This document shows positions 1-12,329 of a stretch of 64,000 nucleotides of DNA, piece by piece. The stretch comes from Pomphorhynchus laevis (lineage: Eukaryota > Acanthocephala > Palaeacanthocephala > Echinorhynchida > Pomphorhynchidae), in NCBI GenBank assembly GCA_012934845.2, contig WNNJ02001234.1, forward strand, positions 1 through 64,000, read 5' to 3'. Under the pieces are notes generated by a model that saw only the letters and a program-made list of their open reading frames with translations, did not search any database and was not told the DNA's origin. Positions within the stretch are counted from its first letter, which is position 1, and each line of letters begins with the position of its first letter. A program made the position numbers and the translations under genes.

Positions 1-329
1 CGTCTCATCGCTGTCGGCTCCCCATCGTTCATCAACCTTCCTTTCTTAGACGATACTCGCCCCACCTCGCTATCGCTTCGTTCCTGTCATACCCTCTTAC
101 TCCACGTTCCCAATTACTCCAACAACTACGGTCTCCGATCCTTCCTCGTCGCCGCCTCACTCGCCTGGAATCAACTCCCTCTCAACGTCCGCCGCGCTTC
201 CTCCTTTATCACATTCAAACACCTCCTCCGTTCACACCTTCTCGACACCTGATTCACAGTCTTGTTTTTTTGTGGTCATGTAAGCGTGCGCTGGCACGCA
301 TTTGCCACGTTAAAATAAATCCTTTTTTT
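1..329 (+). mobile_element. LINE family A, 3' end (copy 1, cut by window edge)
   Basis: This is the last part of a non-LTR retrotransposon, starting outside the window. It is clearly homologous to 25427-25756 and to the reverse complement of 45550-45880. It contains the degraded C-terminal end of the reverse transcriptase ORF, a stop near 250, and a 3' tail with a 6-bp hairpin (GCGTGC/GCACGC, 284-299) followed by a conserved TTGCCACG block and AATAAA-type sequence. There is no intact reading frame. The hairpin in the tail is the kind of structure LINE reverse transcriptases use to recognise their own RNA, but that role is inferred here. Confidence 0.85.
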
Positions 330-391
330 AGAAACAAAAGATTTATTTTTACGTGACAAATGTGTGTTGGCGTCGCTTACATGACCACGGA
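271..391. repeat. Tail-to-tail inverted LINE family A 3' ends
   Basis: The tail of the family A copy (271-329) is followed at once by its own reverse complement (335-391), giving an imperfect palindrome with a loop of about 5 nt. The shared block runs from GTGGTCATGTAAGCG through the CACG box to the AATAAA-like end, in opposite orientations. The right arm is only a tail fragment; no LINE coding sequence follows it. It abuts a different foldback element at 389-545. Confidence 0.8.
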
Positions 392-545
392 GCTGGATCA
401 AAGAAAGAAGGAAAATTTTATTTGATATTTCGCTCATCTCTGTTAACATCTTCAGAAAATTATATCCTCAGGTAATTTTCTGAAAATACTACAGAGGTTT
501 GTTAAATATCAAATAAAATTTTCCTCCTTTCTTTGATCCAGCTCC
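389..545. repeat. Foldback palindrome made of PLE-type terminal sequence
   Basis: Two arms of about 60-65 bp, both beginning GGAGCTGGATCAAAGAAAG when read inwards, flank a short centre. Inside each arm is a CTGAAGA ... GAAATATC motif followed by AAATAAAATTTT. The same terminal sequence sits at 47129-47200, where it is joined to a PLE reverse-transcriptase fragment, so I infer it is the end of a Penelope-like element present here as an inverted dimer. Confidence 0.8.
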
Positions 546-2226
546 AATAAGAATGAATCATTATTAACTATTTAAAATAGTAAAGACGATATAATCTATT
601 ATTGATTAATCAAGAAGTAAATTATTCATAAAGAATTAATTATTAATTAATTATCACTGCTTATAACATCCAACAAAGATATATGATGCTGTTGCCAAGA
701 AATAAATGCATTCAAATAAAGATTTGTTGATTGATTGACACTGTTCTCTTTAGTGTGACAAATAAAAATAATTTAAATAAATTGCTAAAAAGTAATTATT
801 AAATAATAACTAATAAATTATTAAATAATCTATTATTAATTAATCAAAAAGTAAATTATAAATAAAAAATTATACCATTAAAAATTAAATATTATATATA
901 TTAATATTATATCAATATTATAGTATTAATTATATTAATATTATATTTAATTTTAATATTAAATTTAAATATTTTGAATAGATTATGATTATAATATCGT
1001 ATTTTAAGGATTCGAATCTAATTTAATCTTACAGCTTAAAAGTATCTAATTTTACTAATATAAGCTGAATTAAAATTAAATTTATTAATTAAATTAAATA
1101 TTAATTAATTAATTATCACTGATTATAATATTCAACAAAGATAGATGGTGTTGTTGCCAATAATATGCAAAGGAAACGTGTTTTCAAATAAAGATTTATT
1201 AATTTATTGATTGACACTGTTCTCATTAGTGAAATAAAATAAATATGCATTATACCGAAAATATAACTTTTAAAATGGTAAAATATGTAGTAAAATGTGT
1301 TTGCTGTTTAATGTATTTAAACGAAAATGTATAAATTTTGTTATTAAACTAATTAGGGCAATGTATACAGTGCAACGTAAAAAGTTGCTATCCTACCAGA
1401 ACGCACGAGACAATTTTCTTCGATAAAAGAAATTATATTCCGAGCAAGTTTTACGAACTTCACTGCAAGCCATGTAAGCCAATTTATTTGGGAAATATAC
1501 ATTTTAACACGTTTTGATTAAGATATTGTTTTAAAAATACAAGAATTAAATGTATTGCTGTGTAGTGAACTAACTATATATTTTGATTTAATTGTACATT
1601 TTTCGTAAATTAGTCATGATGATTATAATTTTGATTATTATATAATTATTATAAACATTTGGCCCTGATGATGATAGCAGTTAGCTATCAAAAATTTGAC
1701 TTTTAATAAAAATAATAATTTCACTCTCTCCACTAATTAAATATAATTTAAAATAAGTAATAATAATCAATTTTTAAAGTGAATTAAATTTGTTTTAGCA
1801 TTTCATCTGAATTATATACTTTGAAAACATACATAACTGAATAGATTATGATTATAATATCGTATTTTAAGGATTTGAATCTAATTTAATCTTACAGCTT
1901 GAAAGTATCTAATTTTACTAATATAAGCTGAATTAAAATTAAATTTATTATTTATAAAGAAAAAGTAATTACAATTGAATAATTATTAATATGATATGAT
2001 GATTTATATTATATCGAGTAATAAGGATGTATTTTTGACATTATTAGAAAATACTGACATTTAATTATGAAAAGAATTGATTAATGAATTATTTAAATTA
2101 ATAGATTAAATATTTGTACATTTTGTTAATTACCAAATTTGAAAGCAAATCTGTATTAATTGTAATAAAAATATTTTCTTAAATATATTTTTTAAGCAAC
2201 GACAATGATATTTCCAATATCATTGT

Positions 2227-2228
<2 letters not shown>
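546..2228. other. AT-rich gene-free stretch with dispersed direct repeats
   Basis: No coding sequence is seen. Two repeat pairs are visible. A block of about 105 bp around 661-763 recurs at 1123-1230; both end in a TTCAAATAAAGATTT... GATTGACACTGTTCTC tail. A block of about 112 bp at 976-1088 recurs nearly unchanged at 1839-1950. At 1665-1695 there is a CTGATGA followed by a perfect 6-bp hairpin (GATAGC/GCTATC) and an A-rich run, then AATAAA, resembling a PLE-type 3' end. Confidence 0.7.

Positions 2229-2307
<79 letters not shown>
2229..2307. repeat. (TA)n microsatellite
   Basis: About 39 uninterrupted TA units. A cruciform-prone simple repeat with no sign of coding use. Confidence 0.97.
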
Positions 2308-2312
<5 letters not shown>

Positions 2313-2369
2313 TTGCACTCATGATATCATATGGAAATTACTCGAAATTGTGTGCAATACAATACTAGA

Positions 2370-2930
2370 GAAAGAGGTCAAATCAAGCAACAAGGGTGTA
2401 GATTTTATTTCAAAGCTTTTAGGTTTTACTACTTTTCTTCAATGAAAAACAAAACAAAATTTAAATAATACAATTTTAAGTTTAATAAGGTTTTTTTACT
2501 GAAGAAGGATAAAAAAACCGAAAGCTTTGAAATAAAATCAACACTTCTTTATCTTATAAAGAAGCTTAATTCAAATTAATCAAATCAGCTAACTGAGTCT
2601 ACGTATTTAATATAATTATAAAATAAACAAAACATAATAATGCTAAATCAAAATTTAATAATTGAATAATAAAATTAATAATTGTTTTTAGATTTTCTAT
2701 AATTTAAATCAAGTTAAAATAAAAATTGAAATTTTAAAAGTCATTTTTATGAATTGACTAATAAATAACCGACGTTGCATCAGAATAAGGATTTGTTATT
2801 AATCTCGAGATTTAGATATTTCAATTTTTAAAAGTTAAATAAGAGTTTTGTTTTTTTACTGAAGAAGGGTAGAAAAACCTAAAAGCTTTGAAATAAAATC
2901 TACACTCTTGTTGCTCGATTTGATCTCTTA
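2370..2930. mobile_element. Short element bounded by about 85-bp inverted repeats (PLE-end type)
   Basis: The segment 2370-2455 is close to the reverse complement of 2845-2930. Each arm, read in one direction, has CTGAAGA, a short stem, a GAAA- or AAAA-like box, and GCTTTGAAATAAAATC. A third copy of the same motif lies inside at about 2490-2555. The middle is AT-rich and has no ORF. The arrangement looks like a non-autonomous or collapsed Penelope-like element built from inverted terminal copies. A MITE is the alternative, but I did not find a target-site duplication. Confidence 0.65.
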
Positions 2931-3310
2931 ATCTTATATACAAGATAAATTCAAATTAAATTTGTAATTACTCTTGAGATTTACATATTACAATTATTAA
3001 ATTTCTATGTAAAACAAAATACGTACAGTTAATTGATCTGATTTATCTCGCTAATTTCACTAATAGTAATGGTACTATTTATGTAAGTAGATATTTTTGT
3101 GCATGTGCTGAGATTGCGACAATCTAGACAAAAACATCCGTTGTTTTTACATGTTAATCTCAAAGAGAAAGCGAATCCAGAATAGCTTTTAATTACAAAT
3201 ATTATACTATCTATCAAAAATTCATCTACAAAAATTAAATTTAACTTTGGTTGGATATAATGGTACTCAAATATTAATGGTGCGAGTATCAATGTTGTGA
3301 GTCACAGATT

Positions 3311-3910
3311 ATGGAGTTGGAGGTAACGAATTAATAATACCGTAACTGGTTTCTGCTGCTAAATCACATCGTGTGATCTAGCACATTTGATAAAATAAAT
3401 AATATAATTAATCAACGAATCACCAACACTAATTCAATGATCTCCTGATCACATCAGAATTAAATATAAAGAAAAAATGCTTTGAAAATATCTCGGAAAA
3501 TGAGGTTTCTGAAATTCATTTACACTTTCAGACTAAGGCAGTAGCGAGCGAAACAATACAAATATATCAGGCTAAAATCTAGCATATTCTGAGTCAAAGT
3601 GTATGAAGTTGTAAGTAACGAAAAATATCGTAGCTGGTTTCTGTTGCGAAATCACCTTGTGTGATCTATGAAAGAATCCATCAAAAGATCACAAGGGCCG
3701 ATAATTATAATATAATAGATATATATAATAGATAATTATAATATTCCATATAATATTATCTTCTGATCACAGCAGTGATCTATAATATCCTGATCACATC
3801 AGTGATCTATGATCTTCTGATTACATCAGGAGATCACATTGTTAAGAAAGAATGCTATGAATGCATATACGAAAATGCCGTTTCAGATATTCATTACATT
3901 GAAGGTTTCA
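3311..3910. repeat. Diverged tandem duplication, about 290-bp unit
   Basis: Two copies begin with GGTAACGA/AGTAACGA, then CTGGTTTCTG and AAATCAC..TGTGATCTA, and end with TGATCACATC/TGATTACATC and an AAATGAGGTTTCTGAAATTCATT-like block. Local short palindromes built on TGATC recur between 3770 and 3840. No coding potential is seen. Confidence 0.6.
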
Positions 3911-4249
3911 TATTATTTATGTTAAAAGTTTTTAATAATACATACGTTTAGTTAAATAAGTGTGAAAGTGAAATAATTCATCACATCATATATAATAAAA
4001 TTAATTGTTTATATATTAAACTAATTATAAGAGCATAATTAATCAAATATTAATTATACTATTTTTTATATTAAATATATTATTAATTATATTTATTAAT
4101 TATGAGCCTATAACATCAAACACTTTATACTGTGTTTTCAATTTATATTTATCATTATTACAATTTACAATTCTTATTTTGTAATGCACTGCAATTTGTT
4201 TTAAAGTTGTTTCGTTTCTATCGCGGAATGAAAACTTTTTATTTTGTAG

Positions 4250-7046
4250 ATTCTATGCATGGCGGATGGATATTTATGATCATAATTTCATGCCTGATAA
4301 TAATTTTATTGGTATGTGGAATAGCATGCTTTTGCAAGCGCAGAAACAAAAAAAAGATAACGAGTGTTCAATGTTAGTATTATTATATTATATAGCATGA
4401 AATTTACTATAAGTCTCGGACATCAGCCGTTTTTTCTTAAGATTAAAAGTCCGGTTACCAAAGTTCAATCTTATTTTAAACTCCGCCAAATCGCAGATGG
4501 TTGTCTTTCATGGCGCCCCTACAACAAAGAAAAAACTTAAGAGATTAGCACTCTCTGCGCTCTCCTCCATTTTGACTAATCAACCACCCCCTGTCTTCAC
4601 GAGTCGAGTAAAATACCTGGGGTTCACCGATTCGATGAACTGGTCGGTGAAAGCCGACCTGGATAGACTTAAACGTATCCTGAGCTGGATAGGCTCTGAA
4701 ACGGGCCCAGCATCTGTCCCCCCAGTGCAAAGGCTAAGGTTTCTCAAGCTTTTCGTATCTCGATTACCTAGCATAGTCCGCCTCGATTGGACTCATCGGG
4801 GGGGGGCGGGTTAAAGACCCCGGGTGGTTCATTCGGAACGCGGCGTGTTGGATTGGCTGAAGGGCTCAGATCCCACTAGACCCGAGGCCATGATGTTGGA
4901 GGACTTAATCAGTCTGCAGTATAAGAACGCTCTCAAGTAGTTCAGCTTTTTTAATTAATTAAATTTACTATTATGAAGATTGACTTTTATGGTGATTCGT
5001 TGGCAAGCGTAATACGTTTGTTGAGCTTGTTACAGGAATAAAGAAAAATCAATCCGAGTTATAGTTCATTGCGGTGTGGATTAAATAAAGCAAAAATGAG
5101 CAATTCTAATGAAATATATGTCGATGACCTTCTAATAGGGAATACTTTTTACTGCTGAAATCAGTGGGGAATAAAAAAATAAAAAAATAAAAAACTGAAA
5201 TCAGTTTTTTATTTTTTAATAGCAATTTGTGTGCTACAACATGTCACAAAAAGTGTTCGATTGTTTAATGCTTTTTAGATTTTCTGTTTCCATTTTATTA
5301 GTTTATTGATGATTTATTGAATAATACAGAATAATAAAACAATTATTGAATTATTGAATAATAGAGAATAATAAAACAATTCTTGGATTATTTAATTTAC
5401 AGAATAATAAAACAATTATTTAATTGTATATAGAAAGCGTTGCTGTGACACAAATGGTAAATTTTTTAATCTTCTATATTCTTATATAATCTTCAATAAT
5501 AAAAACACTATACATATTATAGATATATTTTATATTATAAATAAATATTAAATATTATGAATTATAATTCAGTTGTATACACTTGTTAGTTAACTTTTAC
5601 AAAAATTAGTATTAAAAGATTAGTTTTAGATTTTCCATTGTGATTGTAGCTGTTATCATATCCCGAAATTTTAATGATTACCGAAATTTTAATGATAATA
5701 TTGAAATTGAAAGCTTGAACAGGCTTATTACTTGTCATAAAAATAATGTATAGTGTTATCAAACAGCTATAGTAAGTGTAACTATTAGATATCAAAAGTC
5801 ACAAAACAAATGACTCTCTTAAAATTAATGATTAATTTACCAATTAATCAATTAATAATTGATTAATTGTTTGAAGGTAATCGTATTGTAAGAATATTTT
5901 TAACAAATTAATTAAATGTCAATTATGATAAAATTGCTATTAGCTGATAAACATTTTTAAACTTTACAAACTTTTTAATTTTTTTATTTATTTGTATTGA
6001 TTAAATATTAATTATAATCATTTAACTATTATGTATTATGTATTTTAGCACAATTATGTTGTGCTAAAAAATACGGAAGAAATAAAAGTTTTTTGAAAAC
6101 AATAAGTCAACAAAATGTCAATTAGTCAATAGTGAATAGAGTGACAACAATGATAGACAATAGTTAATCGACACAACGTCGATACAGTATATTATAATAT
6201 TTATAAACTTTTTAATTGTAATTTTTTATTTATTCTTATTAATGAAGTATTAATTGTAATTAATTAACAATTTTATATTATATTATTATGATATTAAAAC
6301 ATAATAAATTTAAGAATATAATCCAAAAAATAATAACAAGCAAGAATTTAATTATTTTCATATAATTAGTAATTTAATTATTTAATAATTTATAATAATT
6401 AAATAATTAAATAATTTAATTAGTTACTTTATGATACTCATTAATTTTGTAACAAAGTAATATATTTAACGTATTTATAATTTTGTAGTTAACCATATAC
6501 ACTGTAAGTTAACTTCGCTAGTTAACCGTAAGACCTTTACAATTAATAAATCATGATTAAAAAAATTATAAAATTAATCAATAGTATTGATTAACTTAAT
6601 CATGATTTATTATCAATTCATATTAAAAATTATTTTTGTATTTAAATAAATATTATTTAAATTATTTTTATATTTAAAGAGTTTATTTTTATTTACAAAA
6701 ATTAAATTATAAAATAGTATTAGTAATCATTAAACAATTATGAAAATATATAGATTTATCAAACTTATCGTTGGATTATATCGCATAATAAGTTTTACTT
6801 GAATGCTTAAATTTGCAAAACATTGTTTTGATAGCTTCACCGTATTTTCCAACCCTTCCTGAGATCAATCCGAGCAGACACTTGCAAAATATACCGTTTA
6901 CAAGAAAATCTGACGTATTAAATGATCCTGTTTTCATCACAAATGACAAGACTGATGTCGGATCGAAAGATACATACGTTGAATATCAAGACGGTCAAGC
7001 AGTCGAAGATAAGGACACAATTGAAAATACATACACCTACATATAA
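4250..7046 (+). CDS. Single-pass membrane protein, last two exons (partial; possible cell-adhesion receptor)
   Basis: Two exons are proposed. Exon 4250-4372 follows an acceptor TTTTGTAG. It encodes a short acidic/Gly linker (DSMHGGW), about 20 hydrophobic residues (IFMIIISCLIIILLVCGIAC), and a basic stop-transfer stretch (KRRNKKK); it ends at a possible donor GTTAGT. Exon 6835-7046 follows an acceptor TTGATAG, joins in phase 1, and encodes a 69-residue hydrophilic cytoplasmic tail ending in -TYI and TAA. That end fits a class I PDZ-domain ligand (S/T-x-hydrophobic). The outline (extracellular end, one TM helix, basic anchor, short acidic tail with DTYVEYQDG) recalls L1CAM/neuroglian-type receptors, but the ankyrin-binding FIGQY motif is absent, so I do not name it. 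Upstream extracellular exons were not found. A LINE fragment lies in the intron. Confidence 0.4.
4408..4940 (+). mobile_element. LINE family B 3' fragment
   Basis: This is a 5'-truncated copy of the element at 14600-18300, matching its 17723-18280 part. Translation gives the region after the RT palm (VVFHGAPTTKKKLK, then VKYLGFTDSMNWSVKADLDRL) followed by a leucine/arginine-rich stretch (RLRFLKLFVSRLPSIVRLDW), broken by a frameshift at a run of nine G near 4800. It sits in the putative intron of the membrane-protein gene and is GC-richer than its surroundings. Confidence 0.85.
4950..6830. other. AT-rich presumed intron, nothing recognised
   Basis: The sequence is mostly A/T homopurine and ATTA-type runs with small local inverted repeats (for example around 5180-5215, with an AAAACTGAAATCAG duplication, and around 6360-6420). 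I see no reading frame longer than chance, no transposon domain and no RNA gene. Confidence 0.6.
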
Positions 7047-8499
7047 CTGTTTACAATTAAGTTTCTGCAATTTTATTATTCAGTCGTTATATAATCCTAT
7101 TCTTTCAGCTATCTAAAATTGATTTCTTATATATAAATATGGTCTAACAACATAATCGACTTTAAATTCCAAGTTAGCATTAATGCCTACTTTGTGATTG
7201 ATATAAGTCCATAGTCGATTAATTAATGCAAAATGATAAAAACTAGTTATAAGATTTTAATTAAGACTTAATATACAAATCGTTAGTTACAAGTCCCTAA
7301 TTAATATAGGCCTTAGTCTATTACGTTAATCGAATTGTGACATTAACGTAGTCGTTCTGTGATTAATAGTATCATAAACGACTTTCTTCGTTCTAGTAAA
7401 TTCATAAAATTATCAAATAAGAAACTTTTCGCTTTTATTTTACATTTAAAATGCATCATCTAGCAATTTCTATCATCAGAAGTGACATTATACTTATAAC
7501 ATTATTAAATAACTCATAACTTTATAAGAAAGATATTGATATTTTTAAAATAAAAAAGATATAAGTTTCAAAATTCCAAATAAAGTCAAATCTCAGTTTT
7601 GGATAGGTTGAAATAAAATCGATTCTACATTAATGACTTAATTGATTATATTAATCGATACAAAAGATTAAAGGTGATCGATTAGACATAATGAAATAGA
7701 GTTTAGAGATACTATGTCTCTTTATTTTTGACGTGTCGCATAAATGACATTAGAAGTTCGAAAATATCAAAAATGAGGATGTGTGAGCAGCTTGTTTTCT
7801 AATTCTAAAAAGAATTAGCTAATTTTAGAGACAACATTAGCACACCTATATTCTGAAATCATAGATGTGTAATGTGGCATCGTGAAATGCAAATGTAAAT
7901 CTACAGAAACATATTCTATCATATTTGCTCACATATTTCAAGCGCCTTCTCCTCATTTCCTAATTTTCAAAGCACATTGAAGTAATTAGAATCTAACTTT
8001 AAAAGTCATGATATTTTCCCAGATTTGTTTGTGCCTTCTTCAAATTGAGATTTGGATAATAGTCGACAAATCCGAGAATTGTGTTGCAATGTATTGAGTA
8101 TTTTAAATAAAATAGATGAAATTTGGTACTTATGTACTCTCGGTAAATGATGCATCTTAGCATTTACTGAATCTTGGTTTTTTATAATTATCGAGGACTG
8201 CATAATGTGGTTTTTCGAGCATTCGTTGTGATAGACCTGGATCTAGGGGTGGTAGTGTCATATGTTACATAAAAAATATATTCGATTCAATATGTTAGAT
8301 CAACTGCGTGAAGATTCCAAAGTGGCCAAGGATTTGCGGCTTTGTATATTCAGGAAAAAGCTTAAGCTATTTCGGCTTATTTTACAGTAGTTTTTCAGCT
8401 TTCATTACAAGCATAGCTAATTCTATTTACAAGCAATATTTTAAGGCGCAGTCCTCGGCCACAAAAAAGACAGAAAAAATCAAGCAGACAGGTTGTTTA
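7047..8499. other. Gene-free AT-rich stretch
   Basis: No convincing coding sequence, terminal repeat or RNA gene. Short ORFs on both strands lack recognisable domains and have intergenic composition. It separates the membrane-protein exon from the minus-strand LINE. Confidence 0.55.
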
Positions 8500-11400
8500 A
8501 ATGGGATCGGATTTGGGTTTGAAGCACGGCAAGGAGATTGGTTGGCTATATGAACGGGCAGATGATTCCACGATAGAAGATCAGTAATAAGGAATGAGCG
8601 GAATCCAAAAGAGGTAGAGGTGTTTGGGATTTGTAAAATAATGGAATTACGGAAATTCCAGGAACAGTAAACAGTAAGAGAATAATCAAGAAAAGAATGG
8701 TCGAAAAATTAAAGAGTATGAGAAGGTATGAGGCGGAAAGCAATGAGAATAAAATGAATTTGAGCACGACAATAAATGGTATGCAAATCAAGAGAATCAG
8801 GGTGGTGGATGTATGATCAAAACGACGAAGACGGAATAGAATATACATAACTTTGGATTTATTAGGATTCAGAGAAAAACGAAGGGAAGAAAGATGATTG
8901 GAAGTTGAGGCAAGACATATGGAAACAGAAACACTAAGATCATGAATACGATAGCAGGTTCATGAGCATAGATAAAATTATCATCACCATAGTGGATAAC
9001 ATGGAAGTCAAATGTATGAGAAATCGAATACAAGTCACTGGTAATAAGGAATAAGAGCAAATGGCCTAATATGGAGCGTTGTGGAAAACAGGACGGGACT
9101 GAAAAATAAGAGTTAGAACATACGCGAAATGTACGGATTGATAGATATGGATAAAACAAAGCTACAGTGAGTAAAGAAAAGTCATAATCATAGCGAAGGC
9201 AATTGAGAAGAATCGAGTGATTGACGATGTCAAAAGCAGATGATAGATCAAGAGAAACTATGACACTACATAATTTTTGATCGCGGGAGATGAGTAAATC
9301 TTAATAAACTTTAAAACAGGCAATTTCAGTCTAGTGATTTGAGCGAAAAGCATCTTGGAAGGGATGAAATAGGTTAGATGAAGAGATATATGCATTAACT
9401 GGCTTGAGAACGAACGCTCAAGGAGTTTAGAGAGAGTTGGAAGAAATGAGATAGGACGGTATGAATAATATAGTGAGAGGTCGTTAGTTTGTTTTTTGAG
9501 GAGAGGATGATCAGTGTCGCATTTTTAGTTAAGAGGAAATTTGCGTTACGGATAGGCAAGCTGAATAATGTGGTTAGGAAATGTGATATAGATGAGCAGA
9601 TATTTTTAAACAAGTGAATGGGAATGCGGTCAGGAGAGGTTTTACTAGTTAATGACATAAAAACAGAAGAAACTTCATCAAACGAAACGGGAAGAATGTA
9701 CAATAGCTCTGGGAGAAAAGTATTAAAAAAAACAGTACAAGGGGCATAAGTGTAGAAGAGAAAGTAAATTAGATAGCTTAGATTTTAGATAGAAGAAAAT
9801 TCATCAGGATTTGTGTTACAAGGGGTTTATAATCGTGAAAGAATTGAGTTTAATATTTTCCAATGAGATTTAAAGTTGGAAGATGACTCGAGTTGATTTC
9901 GCCAAAAGAGAGCACGTTTAGTACTCATAAGAATGAAATGGGAAAGGCGGAGAGAAAGGTAGGAAGCACGGATATTTGCAGAGAGTTAGAGGAAAGCTTA
10001 CGAAAGCGATTAAACAGACGAAAAGAGTGGCATAGTCGACGCTTAGAAAGACTATAGACGGAATCGAATTAGGGAGCATCGCGCAAGCACTGAAAACGTC
10101 AGAGTCGACTAGGCAGAAGGTGATTGAGGATAGTAGTAAGTTCACAATCAAGCAGAAAGCAGATTACTGGGAGGAAGTTAGTTAGCTGTAAGTGAAAAGT
10201 GTGAAGAATTGAGTAAGGCTGCGCAGAGAATAGGGATATCGAGAAGTTTCCATGGTCGACCTACAGTAGCTAATATTGGAAGAGGATAATGATGATGATG
10301 ACGAGTAAGAGTGCTAAGAAAATGATTTGACAAACCAGGATGGGTAATTGACAAGGAGGTATATGCATTGAAGCAGTTGAGAACATAAATGAGAATATGA
10401 GTGGAGTTTGCTAAAAGTAATTTATAATTAAAATCAGAAAATAGGTTAGTTAGAGTGATAGAGTCCGAGTCAGCCGGGCAATCAAGACGAATGTTAAAGT
10501 CACTTATAGCAAAAGAAGGATTATAAGACAAAAAATAGAAAGAAGATCTACAAGCTCGTTAAAGAACATACGTGAGAAGGCATCTGAGCCTGGACAGTAT
10601 ATAATCACAAGTTCGAGAAGGAAAATAGTTGATAATCTGCATTTGAGCAATTCGAATAAAGTGGAACGGATGTTAGCATTAATTTCACATAGAGACGTTA
10701 AGTGACTAGCAATGGCAACAATACCGCCATGGTTAGAAGCAGTATATGTTGAAGAGACAATCGGACGAGCTTATTCAACTATAGAACAACCAGAGCGACA
10801 TATATGACGAATAGCAAGATCGACTTTGTCAGAGTGGCTGGATTTGGTAATGCAGAGGATATCGATAGATAATTGATCGAATATATCAAGGGGCAGATCA
10901 GCTTTATGAATAATGGAGCGAGTTTTGAACATACTAAGACGAAAAGTATGTTAAGAAGCAAGATCGACTATCAAAGAAGACAGGGGGAGAGACGGGACGC
11001 CATCGGATATTTGACCTCGTGTGTACGACGTGAAAATTTCCGTTGATTTGACGGATCGATAAGGATGACTCGCCGTTTGTTTCACGTCGATGTTTCTCAA
11101 TAATAGCAAACTTGCGTTGGGCAATATCAGATGGGGAGCGGTCTGGAAAGATACGACGAGTAGATGAAGTGGTAAGAAGTTTAAAACGTTGGGAGTGTAC
11201 CGAGGAGGGATGTGAACTATGTTGGAAAACGATTATTAGAAGTGGAGGACTGATATGATGGGATTGAGTGAATTTGTTTATACAGATAAAATATGCATGA
11301 GCGATATTATTGAAGACGGATGTATTATCATCAGGAAGAATAGTTGCTAGGATATACTTGAAAGCAGATACATCATCATCGAAGCGAGATTGTGAAGAAT

Positions 11401-12060
11401 ACTCCTACCAGCTCGGACAGAGCTGATAGAAGTTGAGGCAGACGAGCAGGTAGAAGAGGGAATGACAGGGGGCTTAATGGAGAATTAAGATAGGTGGAAG
11501 TATGTATAACGGGAGTGGAGTGTTGAATCGCTTGATCGGAGATGTTATTGGATATTATTTCGACGGAAGGATGTAAATTATTAAGAAGTGATAAGGGGAG
11601 GTAGAGTAAAAAGTACGGGAAAAGAATAAAGAAATATGAGATTTATTTAGATGGGGATGAATAGGAAAGAGGATGTACGAGATGAAACGCTTCATCATTT
11701 GCATTGTTAGGATGAAGATGAATGGAAGTTTGATCCGTAATTAAACGAGGAGTGTACGTGATAGTAGATTTAAGAATGGGATTATACAATGCGAAGTCAG
11801 ATGTTGCTGAGAGCGAAACGTCAACAGTATCGATCTTAGTGATTGTGTGTGAGACAGAAGCGGAGGAACATGATAGCTGTAGAAATTGTACTGATGAACA
11901 AAAACCACATGTAAACGGTTTACTTTGATACATCGAGCGGTCGGATGCTTTAACTCTAAGAATGGTTGATACGTCAGTCTTTAAATCGAATCCAACTTCC
12001 AAACTGGTATAATAATCTAGGCGCTCCGATATGGAAGATGAGTGATCAGGAACAGAGATG
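8500..12060 (-). mobile_element. LINE family A, nearly full-length but broken copy (copy 2)
   Basis: Read on the minus strand, this holds an ORF1-like stretch (about 12002-11643), an endonuclease-like stretch (about 10530-10180, with the family block YTSLSITHPGLSNHFL) and reverse-transcriptase remnants. These include the start of the RT fold (9700-9395), a degraded FPQRSILGHLL box, and a palm motif C in the form HYGDDNFIYAH (near 9000). The 3' ORF end carries LRRFDHTSTT (about 8830), shared with copies 3 and 4. Many stops and frameshifts make it dead. It is the most diverged of the four copies and is purine-rich on the plus strand, an effect of the family's C/T-rich sense strand. Confidence 0.85.
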
Positions 12061-12329
12061 ATCTGATATCAAGCTTTTTTAGGCATAACCTATTATCGAG
12101 AAATATTTTCTCTTAAAAATACATAAGTTTGGATGTATATACGATGTACACAAAAATAGGTATATTTTTTAACGTTTTAATTATTATTTTTTTGTTTAAA
12201 TTTTCATACCCTCAACTCAATATTTGTGGAAAATGATACCGATAACCTGAAAGAACATCAGTATGTGTTGAAAATGATACTAATGAATTAAACTGTTAAT
12301 TGCATTTGTTACCAAATTAGTCAAATTCA

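Noticed and set aside
1665-1695. CTGATGA plus hairpin near 1665 as a functional hammerhead
   Set aside because: The GAAA box is AAAA and no stem III or GTC cleavage site can be placed; kept only as part of the degenerate-motif finding.
2229-2307. TA repeat as a promoter TATA region
   Set aside because: A simple microsatellite far from any start site; AT-rich background makes TATA matches meaningless.
4545-4774. Two overlapping minus-strand ORFs of 61-64 codons opposite the LINE B fragment
   Set aside because: They are antisense shadows of the plus-strand LINE reading frame, which has clear homology to 17720-18280.
4250-7046. Naming the membrane protein as L1CAM/neuroglian
   Set aside because: Only the TM outline is shared; the conserved cytoplasmic FIGQY motif and the GGKY juxtamembrane motif are missing.
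8308-8553. 81-codon plus-strand ORF
   Set aside because: No recognisable domain; its end overlaps the minus-strand LINE A remnant, and its composition is that of non-coding flank.
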